A model generated the notes under the pieces. That model saw only the letters and a list, made by a program, of their open reading frames with translations. It did no database searches and was not told the origin of the DNA. A stretch of DNA of 19,495 bases from an uncultured Mycoplasmatota bacterium (GTDB lineage: Bacteria; Bacillota_I; Bacilli_A; RF39; UBA660), in NCBI GenBank assembly GCA_900548725.1, contig URLV01000023.1, positions 1 through 19,495 of the forward strand. Reading direction: 5' to 3'. Positions within the stretch are counted from its first letter, which is position 1. Each line of letters starts with the position of its first letter. The position numbers were made by a program, and so were the translations under genes. Below are positions 1 through 7,679 of this stretch, one piece after another.

Positions 1-1
1 T

Positions 2-55
2 TATTATCTGATAAAATTAAATTAAGTGGTGCGGTTGAAATTACAATAAAAAAAA
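2..55. repeat. 54-bp inverted terminal repeat, left copy
   Basis: Positions 2-55 are the exact reverse complement of 19442-19495, 54 of 54 bases by direct comparison. The match fails at the next base (C at 56 against A on the other side). The central part (GTGGTGCGGTTGAAA) is G+C-richer than its surroundings. It lies just beyond the terminator of the mutS/HD operon. It may be a contig-end repeat, an inversion site, or the conserved 3' end of a duplicated neighbouring gene. Confidence 0.9.
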
Positions 56-83
56 CTAAGTATAATTGTTCTACTTAGTTTTT
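51..83 (-). terminator. Intrinsic terminator of the mutS-HD operon
   Basis: A 12-bp perfect stem (51-62 with 72-83) has a 9-nt loop. On the minus strand it is followed by a run of eight T (complement of 48-55). The stem overlaps the last codons and stop of the HD-domain gene. The A/T-rich stem could also work in the opposite direction. Confidence 0.8.
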
Positions 84-605
84 ATATTCTTTAATTAATT
101 TTTTTATATCTTCCATATAAGTTAGTTTTTTATCGTTTTCTACTATTCTATGTGCTTTAATATCGCATATTTGTACTTCAAAGCGTAACAATTGTAACTC
201 ATAATCATTCTTTAACTCTTCTTTAGTTATCTCTATATCATGATTTAATACTAAATAACATATTTTGTCTACAATACATTTATCATAGCCTAATTCAGTA
301 AGTCTTTTCTTTGCTATCTTTTCACTTAGTATATTATGATTTTTAAAATGTCTAAATTTTCCGTCTTCCTGATATGAATGAGGTTTTCCTATATCATGAA
401 ATAATAAAGTTAATCTAACAACAAAATTATTGCTTGAATATGATAATGCTTTTAATGTATGTTCCCAAACATCTAAATAATGATACTTACTTTTATGTTC
501 GAACCCTATCATATCTTTTATTTCTGGAATTAATAAAATTAATTTATCTAAATTATCATTAATACTTTTTACTACATTATCTTTTAATAAAATTTCTTCT
601 AACAT
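75..605 (-). CDS. HD-domain phosphohydrolase-like protein
   Basis: A 176-residue soluble protein of the HD superfamily, which are metal-dependent phosphohydrolases. The predicted metal ligands are in order: His49 (VWEHT), His70-Asp71 in the signature FHDIGKP, His86/His90 (RHFKNH), His122-Asp123 (NHD) and Asp148. The layout resembles the HD domain of CCA-adding tRNA nucleotidyltransferases, but there is no nucleotidyltransferase domain, so this is a stand-alone HD protein. The substrate cannot be told from sequence. The ATG at 605 follows AGGAGAATT and lies 7 nt after the mutS stop, so it is almost certainly co-transcribed with mutS. Linkage to mutS suggests, but does not show, a nucleotide- or nucleic-acid-related role. 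Family assignment is firm, function is open. Confidence 0.85.
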   Translation of the reverse strand: MLEEILLKDNVVKSINDNLDKLILLIPEIKDMIGFEHKSKYHYLDVWEHTLKALSYSSNNFVVRLTLLFHDIGKPHSYQEDGKFRHFKNHNILSEKIAKKRLTELGYDKCIVDKICYLVLNHDIEITKEELKNDYELQLLRFEVQICDIKAHRIVENDKKLTYMEDIKKLIKEYKN

Positions 606-612
606 AATTCTC

Positions 613-3141
613 CTATTTCATATTTTTTAGTTTATAAAGTATATTTAACGCATCTATTGGAGTTATTTTTAAAATATCTATTTTATCTAATTCTTCTTTA
701 ATTGGATCTTTTTTTTCTTTAAAATCAAATGTTATTTGTTCACCCACATTATGATGTTTTACTTCTTTATTATTTTCATATGATAATAATATTTCTCCAG
801 CTCTTTTTATTACACTATCAGGCATATTTGCTAAAGATGCAACATGTATACCATAACTTTTATCAACTGCACCATCTTTTACTTTATGAAGGAAAGTTAT
901 TACACCATTTTCTTCAATAGCATCAACATGTACATTTTTTATTCCTTTATCTTTATTTTCTAAATCAGTAAGTTCATGATAATGTGTTGAAAACATTGTT
1001 TTACATTTTATATTGCTACTTACATATTCTAATATTGATTGTGCTATTGATAATCCATCATAAGTTGCTGTTCCACGACCTAATTCATCAAATAATATCA
1101 AACTATTTTCTGTTGCATTTACAATAGCATTTCTTGCTTCTAACATTTCTACCATGAATGTTGATTCTCCACCTACTAAATCATCACTTGCTCCAATTCT
1201 TGTATATATTGCATCGAATATTGGAAGAGTTGCACTACTTGCTGGTACAAAAGAACCCATTTGAGATAGTATTATAGTTATTGCGAATTGTCTCATATAA
1301 GTTGATTTACCACTCATGTTTGGTCCAGTTATTAAAAGTGTATTAGTATCTTCATCCATAATAACATCATTTTTAACATATTCATTTTTATTAATACTTT
1401 CTACTACTGGATGAAAGCCATCTTTTATATCTACATTTCTATCATTAACTAGTTTAGGTCTAACTAATTTATATTCTTCACTTACTATAGATAAAGAAGA
1501 ATATGCATCTAATAAACTTAATATATATGCAGTTTTCTTTAACTCTTTTATATTATTTTTAATAATACCTTTTATTTCCATAAATAAATTATATTCTAAA
1601 TCTATTATTCTTTCTTCAGCATTTAAAACTAGAGCTTCTTTTTCTTTTAAAAGTGGAGTTATAAATCTTTCTGCATTTGTTAGAGTTTGTCTTCTTTCCC
1701 AACCAAATTCTTCTTTAATTTTATCTATTTGTCCTTTGCTAACTTCAATGTAATATCCAAACACTTTATTAAATCCAACTTTTAAATTATTTATTCCAGT
1801 ACGTTCTTTTTCAGTTGCTTCTAAACTACTTATAAACTCTTTACCACCACTACGTAAAGTTTTTAATTCATCAAGTTCAGAATTATATCCTTCTTTAATT
1901 AAGTAGCCTTCTTTAATTGTTAGTGGTGGCTCATTATATATACTTTTTTCTAATAAGTCATATAATTCACTATGGGTATTTATTTTATAATCTAAATTTA
2001 GTTTACTTATAATATCTTTTATGCTAGGTAAAACACTTAATGATTTTTTTATTTGTAATACATCTCTTGCATTTAGATTACCGCAAATAACTTTTCCACA
2101 TAATCTTTCTAAATCATATACTTCATATAAATTATTGCGTAACTCTTCTCTTAATAAAAATTCATTATTTAATTTTTCTACTATATCTAATCTATCATTT
2201 ATTATTTTAATATCTTTAAGTGGATGTAACATCATATTTTTTAATGTTCTTGCTCCCATAGCAGTTTTTGTTTTATCCATTAACCATATTAAACTATATT
2301 GTCTTTCTTTTAATCTTAATGTTTCAAATAATTCTAGATTTCTAATTGTATGTATATCCATATTTAAATAGTTATCATGTTCTATAAGATTTACTTCATT
2401 CATATGATCTAAACTATTTAGTTCAACTATACTTAAGTAATAAAATAAATGTTTTATACCTGTTATTATTCTAATATCTTCTACGTTTTTATATACTTCA
2501 GTATATTTATCATTTAAGTATTTATCATTTATGCTTATATTTATATTATAATTATTTTTAAGTACATTTAATAAACTTATATCAAAATCACTTGTAATTA
2601 ATACTTCTTTTAAATTAAGATTTAATATTTCGTTTATTAATTTATCTTTATCATGAATTATAAATTCACTATTAATTTCTCCAGTAGAAATATCAGAGTA
2701 AGTTATTAAGTATTCACTATTTACATCTAGTACACTTCCAATATAGTTTGTATCTTTGCTATCTAAGTATTCTAAGTCAACCATAGTTCCTTTACTTACA
2801 ACTTGCACTACTCCTCTTTTTACCATTCCTTTAGTATTTTTAGGATCTTCTAGTTGTTCTACTATTGCAACTTTATAACTTTTATTTACTAATTTTTCTA
2901 TATATTGTTTTGCACTGTGATGTGGTACTCCACACATTGGAACACGTTCTTTTAGTCCTGCATTTTTTCCTGTTAAAGTTAGTTCTAATTCTCTACTAGC
3001 TATTTCTGCATCTTCAAAAAATAATTCGTAAAAATCTCCTAATCTATAAAAAAGTAATACATCTTCATAATCTTTTTTTATATCCATATATTGTTGCATC
3101 ATAGGAGATAATTCTTTTATATCTACATCTTTTCTTTTCAT
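613..3141 (-). CDS. mutS: DNA mismatch repair protein MutS
   Basis: An 842-residue MutS1-type protein of usual length. It recognises mispaired or looped-out bases after replication and couples ATP binding to repair. The mismatch-recognition Phe-x-Glu motif is intact (GDFYELF, Phe37 and Glu39). It is followed by the connector, the lever/clamp helices in the middle, and the C-terminal ABC-type ATPase with Walker A GPNMSGKST (about 604-612), Walker B and following residues (LILFDELGRGT), and the FSTHYHEL switch histidine. The C-terminal tail (residues after about 800) is charged and helical, as in the dimerisation region of MutS. The start at 3141 follows AGAGGTAG. No mutL lies in the window. 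The gene is read from an extended -10 promoter and continues into the HD-domain gene. Confidence 0.98.
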   Translation of the reverse strand: MKRKDVDIKELSPMMQQYMDIKKDYEDVLLFYRLGDFYELFFEDAEIASRELELTLTGKNAGLKERVPMCGVPHHSAKQYIEKLVNKSYKVAIVEQLEDPKNTKGMVKRGVVQVVSKGTMVDLEYLDSKDTNYIGSVLDVNSEYLITYSDISTGEINSEFIIHDKDKLINEILNLNLKEVLITSDFDISLLNVLKNNYNINISINDKYLNDKYTEVYKNVEDIRIITGIKHLFYYLSIVELNSLDHMNEVNLIEHDNYLNMDIHTIRNLELFETLRLKERQYSLIWLMDKTKTAMGARTLKNMMLHPLKDIKIINDRLDIVEKLNNEFLLREELRNNLYEVYDLERLCGKVICGNLNARDVLQIKKSLSVLPSIKDIISKLNLDYKINTHSELYDLLEKSIYNEPPLTIKEGYLIKEGYNSELDELKTLRSGGKEFISSLEATEKERTGINNLKVGFNKVFGYYIEVSKGQIDKIKEEFGWERRQTLTNAERFITPLLKEKEALVLNAEERIIDLEYNLFMEIKGIIKNNIKELKKTAYILSLLDAYSSLSIVSEEYKLVRPKLVNDRNVDIKDGFHPVVESINKNEYVKNDVIMDEDTNTLLITGPNMSGKSTYMRQFAITIILSQMGSFVPASSATLPIFDAIYTRIGASDDLVGGESTFMVEMLEARNAIVNATENSLILFDELGRGTATYDGLSIAQSILEYVSSNIKCKTMFSTHYHELTDLENKDKGIKNVHVDAIEENGVITFLHKVKDGAVDKSYGIHVASLANMPDSVIKRAGEILLSYENNKEVKHHNVGEQITFDFKEKKDPIKEELDKIDILKITPIDALNILYKLKNMK

Positions 3142-3165
3142 AATCTACCTCTAAATCTATAAATT

Positions 3166-3174
3166 ATTATATCA
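3166..3174 (-). promoter_or_regulatory. mutS promoter, extended -10
   Basis: On the minus strand the sequence TGATATAAT fits an extended -10 (TGn-TATAAT), about 25 nt before the mutS start. No good -35 is visible, which is common for extended -10 promoters. Confidence 0.55.
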
Positions 3175-3381
3175 AATTTTAATAATTATTTGTATTAAAA
3201 GTTTTATGATATTAAAAAGTATAATTTTTAATTAACTCTATTAGTTGCAAAAATTGCAATAGACTGTAAAAACAGAAATTTTATTGCATTCTTAATTAAA
3301 TATTTAATATCATTTAAACGTGCTTATAGTACTTGTGCTTAATCATATATCTAAAACAATAATTTGTCATATTTAACGTAT

Positions 3382-3458
3382 AAAAAGACTATATATTTTA
3401 TTTCTATATAGCCCCTACTTGAACAAAGATTCGAGACTGAGAGAGAAATTATATAGTC
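3382..3458 (-). terminator. Long structured terminator after uvrC
   Basis: An outer 9-bp perfect stem (3387-3395 with 3450-3458), a 4-nt bulge and a further 6-bp stem (3400-3405 with 3444-3449) enclose a 38-nt loop. On the minus strand it ends in TTTTT. It starts a few bases after the uvrC stop. The large, relatively G+C-rich loop (CCCCTACTTG, TCGAGACTGAGAG) is unusual for a simple terminator, so it may be a structured 3' UTR or a small RNA. Confidence 0.6.
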
Positions 3459-3464
3459 TCATTT

Positions 3465-5237
3465 TTATTCATTTTTATCTTTATAATTTTCTAAATACTT
3501 ATGTAAATTAATTGCAACATTTTCTGGCATAAATTCTTTTAATTCTAAAGTAGTAGCATTACTAATCTTTTTAACACTACCAAAATGTTTTATTAATTCT
3601 TTTTTACGTTTTGTACCTATTCCTTCTACATTATCTAATATACTAGATATAGAACCTTTACTTCTAATACTTCTATGATAATTAATCGTATATCTATGTA
3701 CTTCATCTTGTATTCTTGTTAAATAATGAAATAAATTACTAGTTTTATCAATATCATAAATATTTAAAGTATCTCCATCCATTAAATCACTAGTTCTATG
3801 TTTATCATTTTTTACTAAACCACATACCTTAATTTTCAAATTTAGTTCTTTTAGAGTATCTAAACAAGCATGTATTTGACTTTTAGCACCATCTACTAAT
3901 ATTAAATCAGGCAGTTCACTTTTTTCAACTAAACATCTATAATATCTTCTATAAATAACTTCTTTCATAGTATTATAATCATCATTTTTATCTACAGTTA
4001 TTTTATATTTTCTATAATCACTTTTACTAGCTAAACCATTTTTAAATACTACCATACCAGATACATTAAATGTACCAAATATATTAGAGTTATCAAATAT
4101 ATCTATTCTATAAATATTTATACCTAACAATTTACTTAATTCATCATTAGCACCATTAGTTCTAATACTTTCTTTTTCTAATAAAGCTAATTTATTTTCT
4201 AAATTCATTTTAGCATTTTTATATGCCATATCTAATAATTTCTTTTTATTACCTCTTAAACTAGTATTAAATTTAGTATTAATCATACTATTTAATAATT
4301 CTATATTTATATCATTGGATACTAATACTTCTTTAGGTATTTCATGTTTATTATAGTATAATGCAATATAATATTCTAATTCACTTATATAATCTTCCAT
4401 TACTGGAATTATTTTATTATTATGACCTATTAATTTACCATTTCTTAAGAAAAATATTTCTATACTTAAATATCCTTTATCAAAATAATAATTAATTATA
4501 TCTCTATCAATATTATCATGTAATTCTACTCTTTGTTTTTCCATTACTACTTTAATATAATCTAATTCATTCTTTAAATCTCTTGCTTTTTCAAAATTTA
4601 ATTGTTCTGAATATAAATTTATCTTTTCTAATAATTTATCTGTGATTATTTTTTCATCACCTTTTAAAAATTTTATTATATCTTCTTCCATAGATTTTAT
4701 TTTATTTTGATCTACGTTTTTAGTACAATATCCTAAGCATTCATTTATATGATAATATAAACATAAGTTTTTGCCTAATGTATCACATTTTTTTAGAGGA
4801 TATAATCTATTTATTAAATTAACTATTCTTCTAGCAGCATATACATTAACAAATGGTCCAAATAATAATTTATCTTTGTGTTTCTTTATATTTAGATATC
4901 TTACGACTTTTAAAGATGGATATGGTTTTCTAGTATATTCTATATATGGATAGCTTTTATCATCTTTTAATAATATATTATATCTAGGATTATATTGTTT
5001 TATTAAATTTAATTCTAATATAAAAGCTTCTAATTCACTATTAGTTACTATATATTCAAAATGATCTATTTCACTTACCATTATTTCTGTTTTACCAGTA
5101 TTTTTTCCTATAAAATAATTAGCAAGTCTATTACGTAAATCTTTTGCTTTGCCAACATATATTACAACATTATCTTTATTATACATTTGATAAGATCCTG
5201 GCAAATGTGGTACTAAATTTAATTCTTCTTTAAACAT
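3465..5237 (-). CDS. uvrC: Excinuclease ABC subunit C
   Basis: A 590-residue UvrC of normal length. It makes the two incisions flanking DNA damage after UvrAB handover. The domains in order are: N-terminal GIY-YIG nuclease (GSYQMY at 14-19, VIYVGKAK around Tyr27, Arg35/Arg37, acidic residue Glu70 in SELEAF); UVR helical domain for UvrB contact (about 200-235, LNFEKARDLKNEL); RNase H-like 5' nuclease with aspartates in IFDNSN and LVDGAKSQ and the histidine in DEVHRYTINYHR; and a C-terminal helix-hairpin-helix pair (VEGIGTKRKKELIKHFGS). All expected catalytic residues appear present. The start at 5237 follows GAGTGATG. uvrA and uvrB are not in the window. It lies 46 nt after the two-HEPN gene and could be partly co-transcribed with it. 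Confidence 0.98.
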   Translation of the reverse strand: MFKEELNLVPHLPGSYQMYNKDNVVIYVGKAKDLRNRLANYFIGKNTGKTEIMVSEIDHFEYIVTNSELEAFILELNLIKQYNPRYNILLKDDKSYPYIEYTRKPYPSLKVVRYLNIKKHKDKLLFGPFVNVYAARRIVNLINRLYPLKKCDTLGKNLCLYYHINECLGYCTKNVDQNKIKSMEEDIIKFLKGDEKIITDKLLEKINLYSEQLNFEKARDLKNELDYIKVVMEKQRVELHDNIDRDIINYYFDKGYLSIEIFFLRNGKLIGHNNKIIPVMEDYISELEYYIALYYNKHEIPKEVLVSNDINIELLNSMINTKFNTSLRGNKKKLLDMAYKNAKMNLENKLALLEKESIRTNGANDELSKLLGINIYRIDIFDNSNIFGTFNVSGMVVFKNGLASKSDYRKYKITVDKNDDYNTMKEVIYRRYYRCLVEKSELPDLILVDGAKSQIHACLDTLKELNLKIKVCGLVKNDKHRTSDLMDGDTLNIYDIDKTSNLFHYLTRIQDEVHRYTINYHRSIRSKGSISSILDNVEGIGTKRKKELIKHFGSVKKISNATTLELKEFMPENVAINLHKYLENYKDKNE

Positions 5238-5283
5238 ATTTCATCACTCTTTATTATTTTATCATATTTTAAATATTATAATA

Positions 5284-6966
5284 CTATTTAGTTAATGTTT
5301 TAGTTTTTTTATTTTCAATAAAATCACTTATAACATTATAGCTTTTATCTAAAAATTCCATAAAATTATTTATTTTTACACTACATTTAAAAGTTAAATT
5401 ACCTTCATATATATCTTCAAAAACAATTATACTATTTACTATATCAATATTATTTTTTATATAATAATTTCCATGGGAAATAGAATTTCTTATACCATCT
5501 ATAATACGTTCATTTCTTAAATAGTTTATATTAGCATTATAGTAATTATTAGCATTGTTATATTCTTCTAATAAATTATTATATTCGTTAGTTATCTCTA
5601 TTTTTTTATTATTCAAATTTATTAAATTATTTTTTAATTTATTTATTATTTTTAGATCTTTAACATTTGAAAGACAATCATTTATTTTTGTTATTTTATT
5701 ATTAGTATTTTCTACATCTTTATATTTTGCATCTTTTCTTTTTTCTAAGTCATCAATATGTCCTGTGTCAATATTGCATAATTCTATATTTAATAATGAT
5801 AAATCTAATTTGCTATAATCTAAGCCATCAGTATCAACTTCACTATATTTATTTCTATTTTTATAAATATTATCTTTTCCATAAGAAAATAATGCATTAA
5901 AACTTGTTATTAAAGAAGAGGCAACAGTATAAGCAGATATCATTATTGTTCGTCCAAATCTTGCTTGTATTTCTTTTCCAATATTCGGAACACTTACCGT
6001 ATTATTTTTTTTAATAACATTTAAAATCATAATATTATGTAGATTATCAAGCATAATATTTAATTTAGAATCTTCAATACATTCATATCGTTCTAGTTCT
6101 GCCCCAATAATTTTTGCTTGGTCCATAAATGTTACATTATTTCTTAAAGAATTAATTATATAATCTGCAAAAGATGAATAATCTATATTTTTAAATGGTT
6201 CTTTGTCAAAGGTTATTAAATATTGATTATTATAATGTTTTTTAAATATTTTTATATTTTCATACAACATTTTTTCATCTGCATCTTTTCTAAAAAAACT
6301 TAACAAAAACTCAAAATCGTCTAAAACAAATTTTGGAATAATACTTTCATCTTTGCTTTTTATATTTATAGTTAATCTTTTATATTTTTTTATAAAATTA
6401 ATTAACTCGTTTTTATTATTTATTATTTTGTTTCTCTGTGTGTCTATTTTCTTGCTAAAAGTAATTTTTCTTGTATAACTGTTAGTTTTAAAATTTTTAA
6501 AATAACTTGTTGCACTGGATGTAACAAAATTGGATAGTTTATCTATATTTATTCTAACATCATTATTATTAACATTAAGTATTATTTTATTATGTCCTAA
6601 ATCAAATCTAAAATTACCATGTGCTATTTTGTTTCTTAATTCCGCTATTAATATTTCTTTATTTTTAAATAAATAATTATCAATCACATACCCATCATTT
6701 TGTTTTCTTGCAATTAAATTTACATTTTTTTCTAATTCTTTTTCTAATATTAATGCATTAAATATATTACCTTTTTTTTCTATTATTCCTTCTTTAGCCA
6801 TTAAAAACATATTAGAAATAAACCCCATTTTTGCAGCATTTATACTTTCATCTCCACAATTTAATATGCATTTACGGCATTCATAGTTATCATGAGTAAC
6901 ACCTACTAAAAACGCTAAATAAGCTTGTGTTCCTGTATAGTAATCTATTATATTATCTTCTCTCAT
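5284..6966 (-). CDS. Protein with two HEPN-type R-x4-H motifs
   Basis: A 560-residue protein that I cannot place in a named family. Two segments carry near-identical signatures typical of HEPN ribonuclease domains: RNKIAHGNF at residues 111-119 (Arg111, His116) and RNSISHGNY at 493-501 (Arg493, His498). Each is preceded by a helix and followed by an Ile/Val-rich strand-like stretch and a closing helix, so this looks like an internal duplication. In between lie a helical region (about 180-360) and a Lys/Asn/Glu-rich predicted coiled coil (about 405-480). Near the N terminus is a His25/Cys30/Cys33/Cys37 cluster. No signal peptide or membrane segment is seen. The start follows AAGGGGAAAG and has its own promoter. 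HEPN proteins are often RNases in toxin-antitoxin and abortive-infection systems, and Cas13 also has two such motifs, but this protein is much shorter than most Cas13 and no CRISPR array is nearby. The HEPN call is motif-based, the function is inference. Confidence 0.6.
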   Translation of the reverse strand: MREDNIIDYYTGTQAYLAFLVGVTHDNYECRKCILNCGDESINAAKMGFISNMFLMAKEGIIEKKGNIFNALILEKELEKNVNLIARKQNDGYVIDNYLFKNKEILIAELRNKIAHGNFRFDLGHNKIILNVNNNDVRINIDKLSNFVTSSATSYFKNFKTNSYTRKITFSKKIDTQRNKIINNKNELINFIKKYKRLTINIKSKDESIIPKFVLDDFEFLLSFFRKDADEKMLYENIKIFKKHYNNQYLITFDKEPFKNIDYSSFADYIINSLRNNVTFMDQAKIIGAELERYECIEDSKLNIMLDNLHNIMILNVIKKNNTVSVPNIGKEIQARFGRTIMISAYTVASSLITSFNALFSYGKDNIYKNRNKYSEVDTDGLDYSKLDLSLLNIELCNIDTGHIDDLEKRKDAKYKDVENTNNKITKINDCLSNVKDLKIINKLKNNLINLNNKKIEITNEYNNLLEEYNNANNYYNANINYLRNERIIDGIRNSISHGNYYIKNNIDIVNSIIVFEDIYEGNLTFKCSVKINNFMEFLDKSYNVISDFIENKKTKTLTK

Positions 6967-6995
6967 ATATATCTTTCCCCTTTTTTGTGCTATAT

Positions 6996-7024
6996 ATAAT
7001 ACTACAAAATTAATAAAATTGCAA
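6996..7024 (-). promoter_or_regulatory. Promoter of the two-HEPN gene
   Basis: On the minus strand a -35 TTGCAA (7019-7024) and a -10 TATTAT (6996-7001) are separated by exactly 17 bases. They lie about 30 bases before the start codon and directly after the ylbE-like stop. No terminator separates the two genes, so read-through from ylbDE is also possible. Confidence 0.55.
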
Positions 7025-7032
7025 AAAAAAAC

Positions 7033-7254
7033 TTACTCTATAATTTTTAATATATTACTAACAGTATCTATTGTATTAATAGTATCATTTACTTTGTTAG
7101 TAGTCATATTTCTATTATATTTTTTGTAAGCTTCTAAAAATAATTTATAATTATCTTTACTTCTATTTAAATATTTATACCAATAACTATTATTTCTCAA
7201 AAAATCATAGTGTTTTTTATCTTGTTTTATTTTATACATTATATCTAATTCCAT
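7033..7254 (-). CDS. ylbE: YlbE-like protein
   Basis: A 73-residue protein resembling Bacillus YlbE. The shared features are an N-terminal helix, the central block FLRNNSYWYKYLNRS (YlbE has a comparable FIREQPYWYRRL block) and a C-terminal helix with alternating hydrophobic residues (VNDTINTIDTVSNILKII). The role of YlbE is not well defined. It sits next to the coat-associated ylbD in Bacillus, and the same order is kept here. The start follows GGAGATTAA, and the SD overlaps the end of the ylbD-like gene, so the two genes are translationally linked. The assignment rests on recalled similarity of a short protein. Confidence 0.7.
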   Translation of the reverse strand: MELDIMYKIKQDKKHYDFLRNNSYWYKYLNRSKDNYKLFLEAYKKYNRNMTTNKVNDTINTIDTVSNILKIIE

Positions 7255-7584
7255 TTAATCTCCAAAAAATTTAGTTATTGGTCTTGGTGTTTTACTAACT
7301 ATACTAGGAGTACTTTTATTTGTTATTTCTTGAATTAAACTAACTGCTTTTTGTGCATTATTTATATGTTTTTGTACATTATCCATATTAATATTTTTAA
7401 ATAAGTTAGTTAGCTCTCCAATACTATCATCTTTATTAAAATATTTATTCCATGCATCTTCACTTTCTCCATATATATCATATATTTCATAAAAGTCTTG
7501 CCATGTATTTTCTTTATTTTTTACAAATGTTATTAGTTCGGGATGATGTGATACAAATTCTTTAAAATTAGCTTTTTTATCCAT
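7255..7584 (-). CDS. ylbD: YlbD-like spore coat-associated protein
   Basis: A 109-residue protein resembling the YlbD coat family. The N-terminal signature is FKEFVSHHPELITFVKNKENTWQDFYEIYDIYGESEDAWNKY, in pieces: a 'HP-L' helix, the TWQ-FYE motif and a W-KY element. Bacillus YlbD is a putative spore coat protein, so this suggests a sporulation gene set in the organism, although the family also occurs in lineages not shown to sporulate. I prefer the ATG at 7584: AGGTGAG sits just upstream with proper spacing, while the in-frame GTG at 7593 lies inside that SD. The C-terminal third is Ser/Thr/Pro-rich and probably unstructured. It forms an operon with the ylbE-like gene. Confidence 0.75.
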   Translation of the reverse strand: MDKKANFKEFVSHHPELITFVKNKENTWQDFYEIYDIYGESEDAWNKYFNKDDSIGELTNLFKNINMDNVQKHINNAQKAVSLIQEITNKSTPSIVSKTPRPITKFFGD

Positions 7585-7679
7585 ATTACTCACCTATTAT
7601 AATATATTTTTTATTATCATTTTTATTACATTTTAAGAATTAAAAATACTAAAGTTCATATAGTTTATTAGGTGTAAAT

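Larger units (their letters stand above)
3142..3464. other. Intergenic region between uvrC and mutS
   Basis: 323 bases without a convincing gene. It holds the mutS promoter at its left end and the long hairpin terminator of uvrC at its right end. In the middle (3245-3290) is a patch of small inverted repeats, TTGCAA-aaa-TTGCAA and CTGTAAAAACAG, flanked by ATTGCA copies. These could form a weak structure or a protein site. No tRNA or known riboswitch pattern was seen. Confidence 0.6.

Noticed and set aside
3240..3300. Riboswitch or tRNA-like RNA upstream of mutS
   Set aside because: Only short AT-rich inverted repeats are present. No cloverleaf, T-loop sequence or known aptamer core could be found.
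5284..6966. Calling the two-HEPN protein a Cas13 effector
   Set aside because: No CRISPR-like repeats with regular spacers occur in the window, no adaptation genes are nearby, and 560 residues is well below most Cas13 proteins. Two R-x4-H motifs alone are not enough.
7596..7601. TATAAT before ylbD as its -10 element
   Set aside because: It would place the transcription start within the Shine-Dalgarno, leaving a leader of only a few bases. The true promoter must lie further upstream in the 7594-7679 gap, where I see no clear match.
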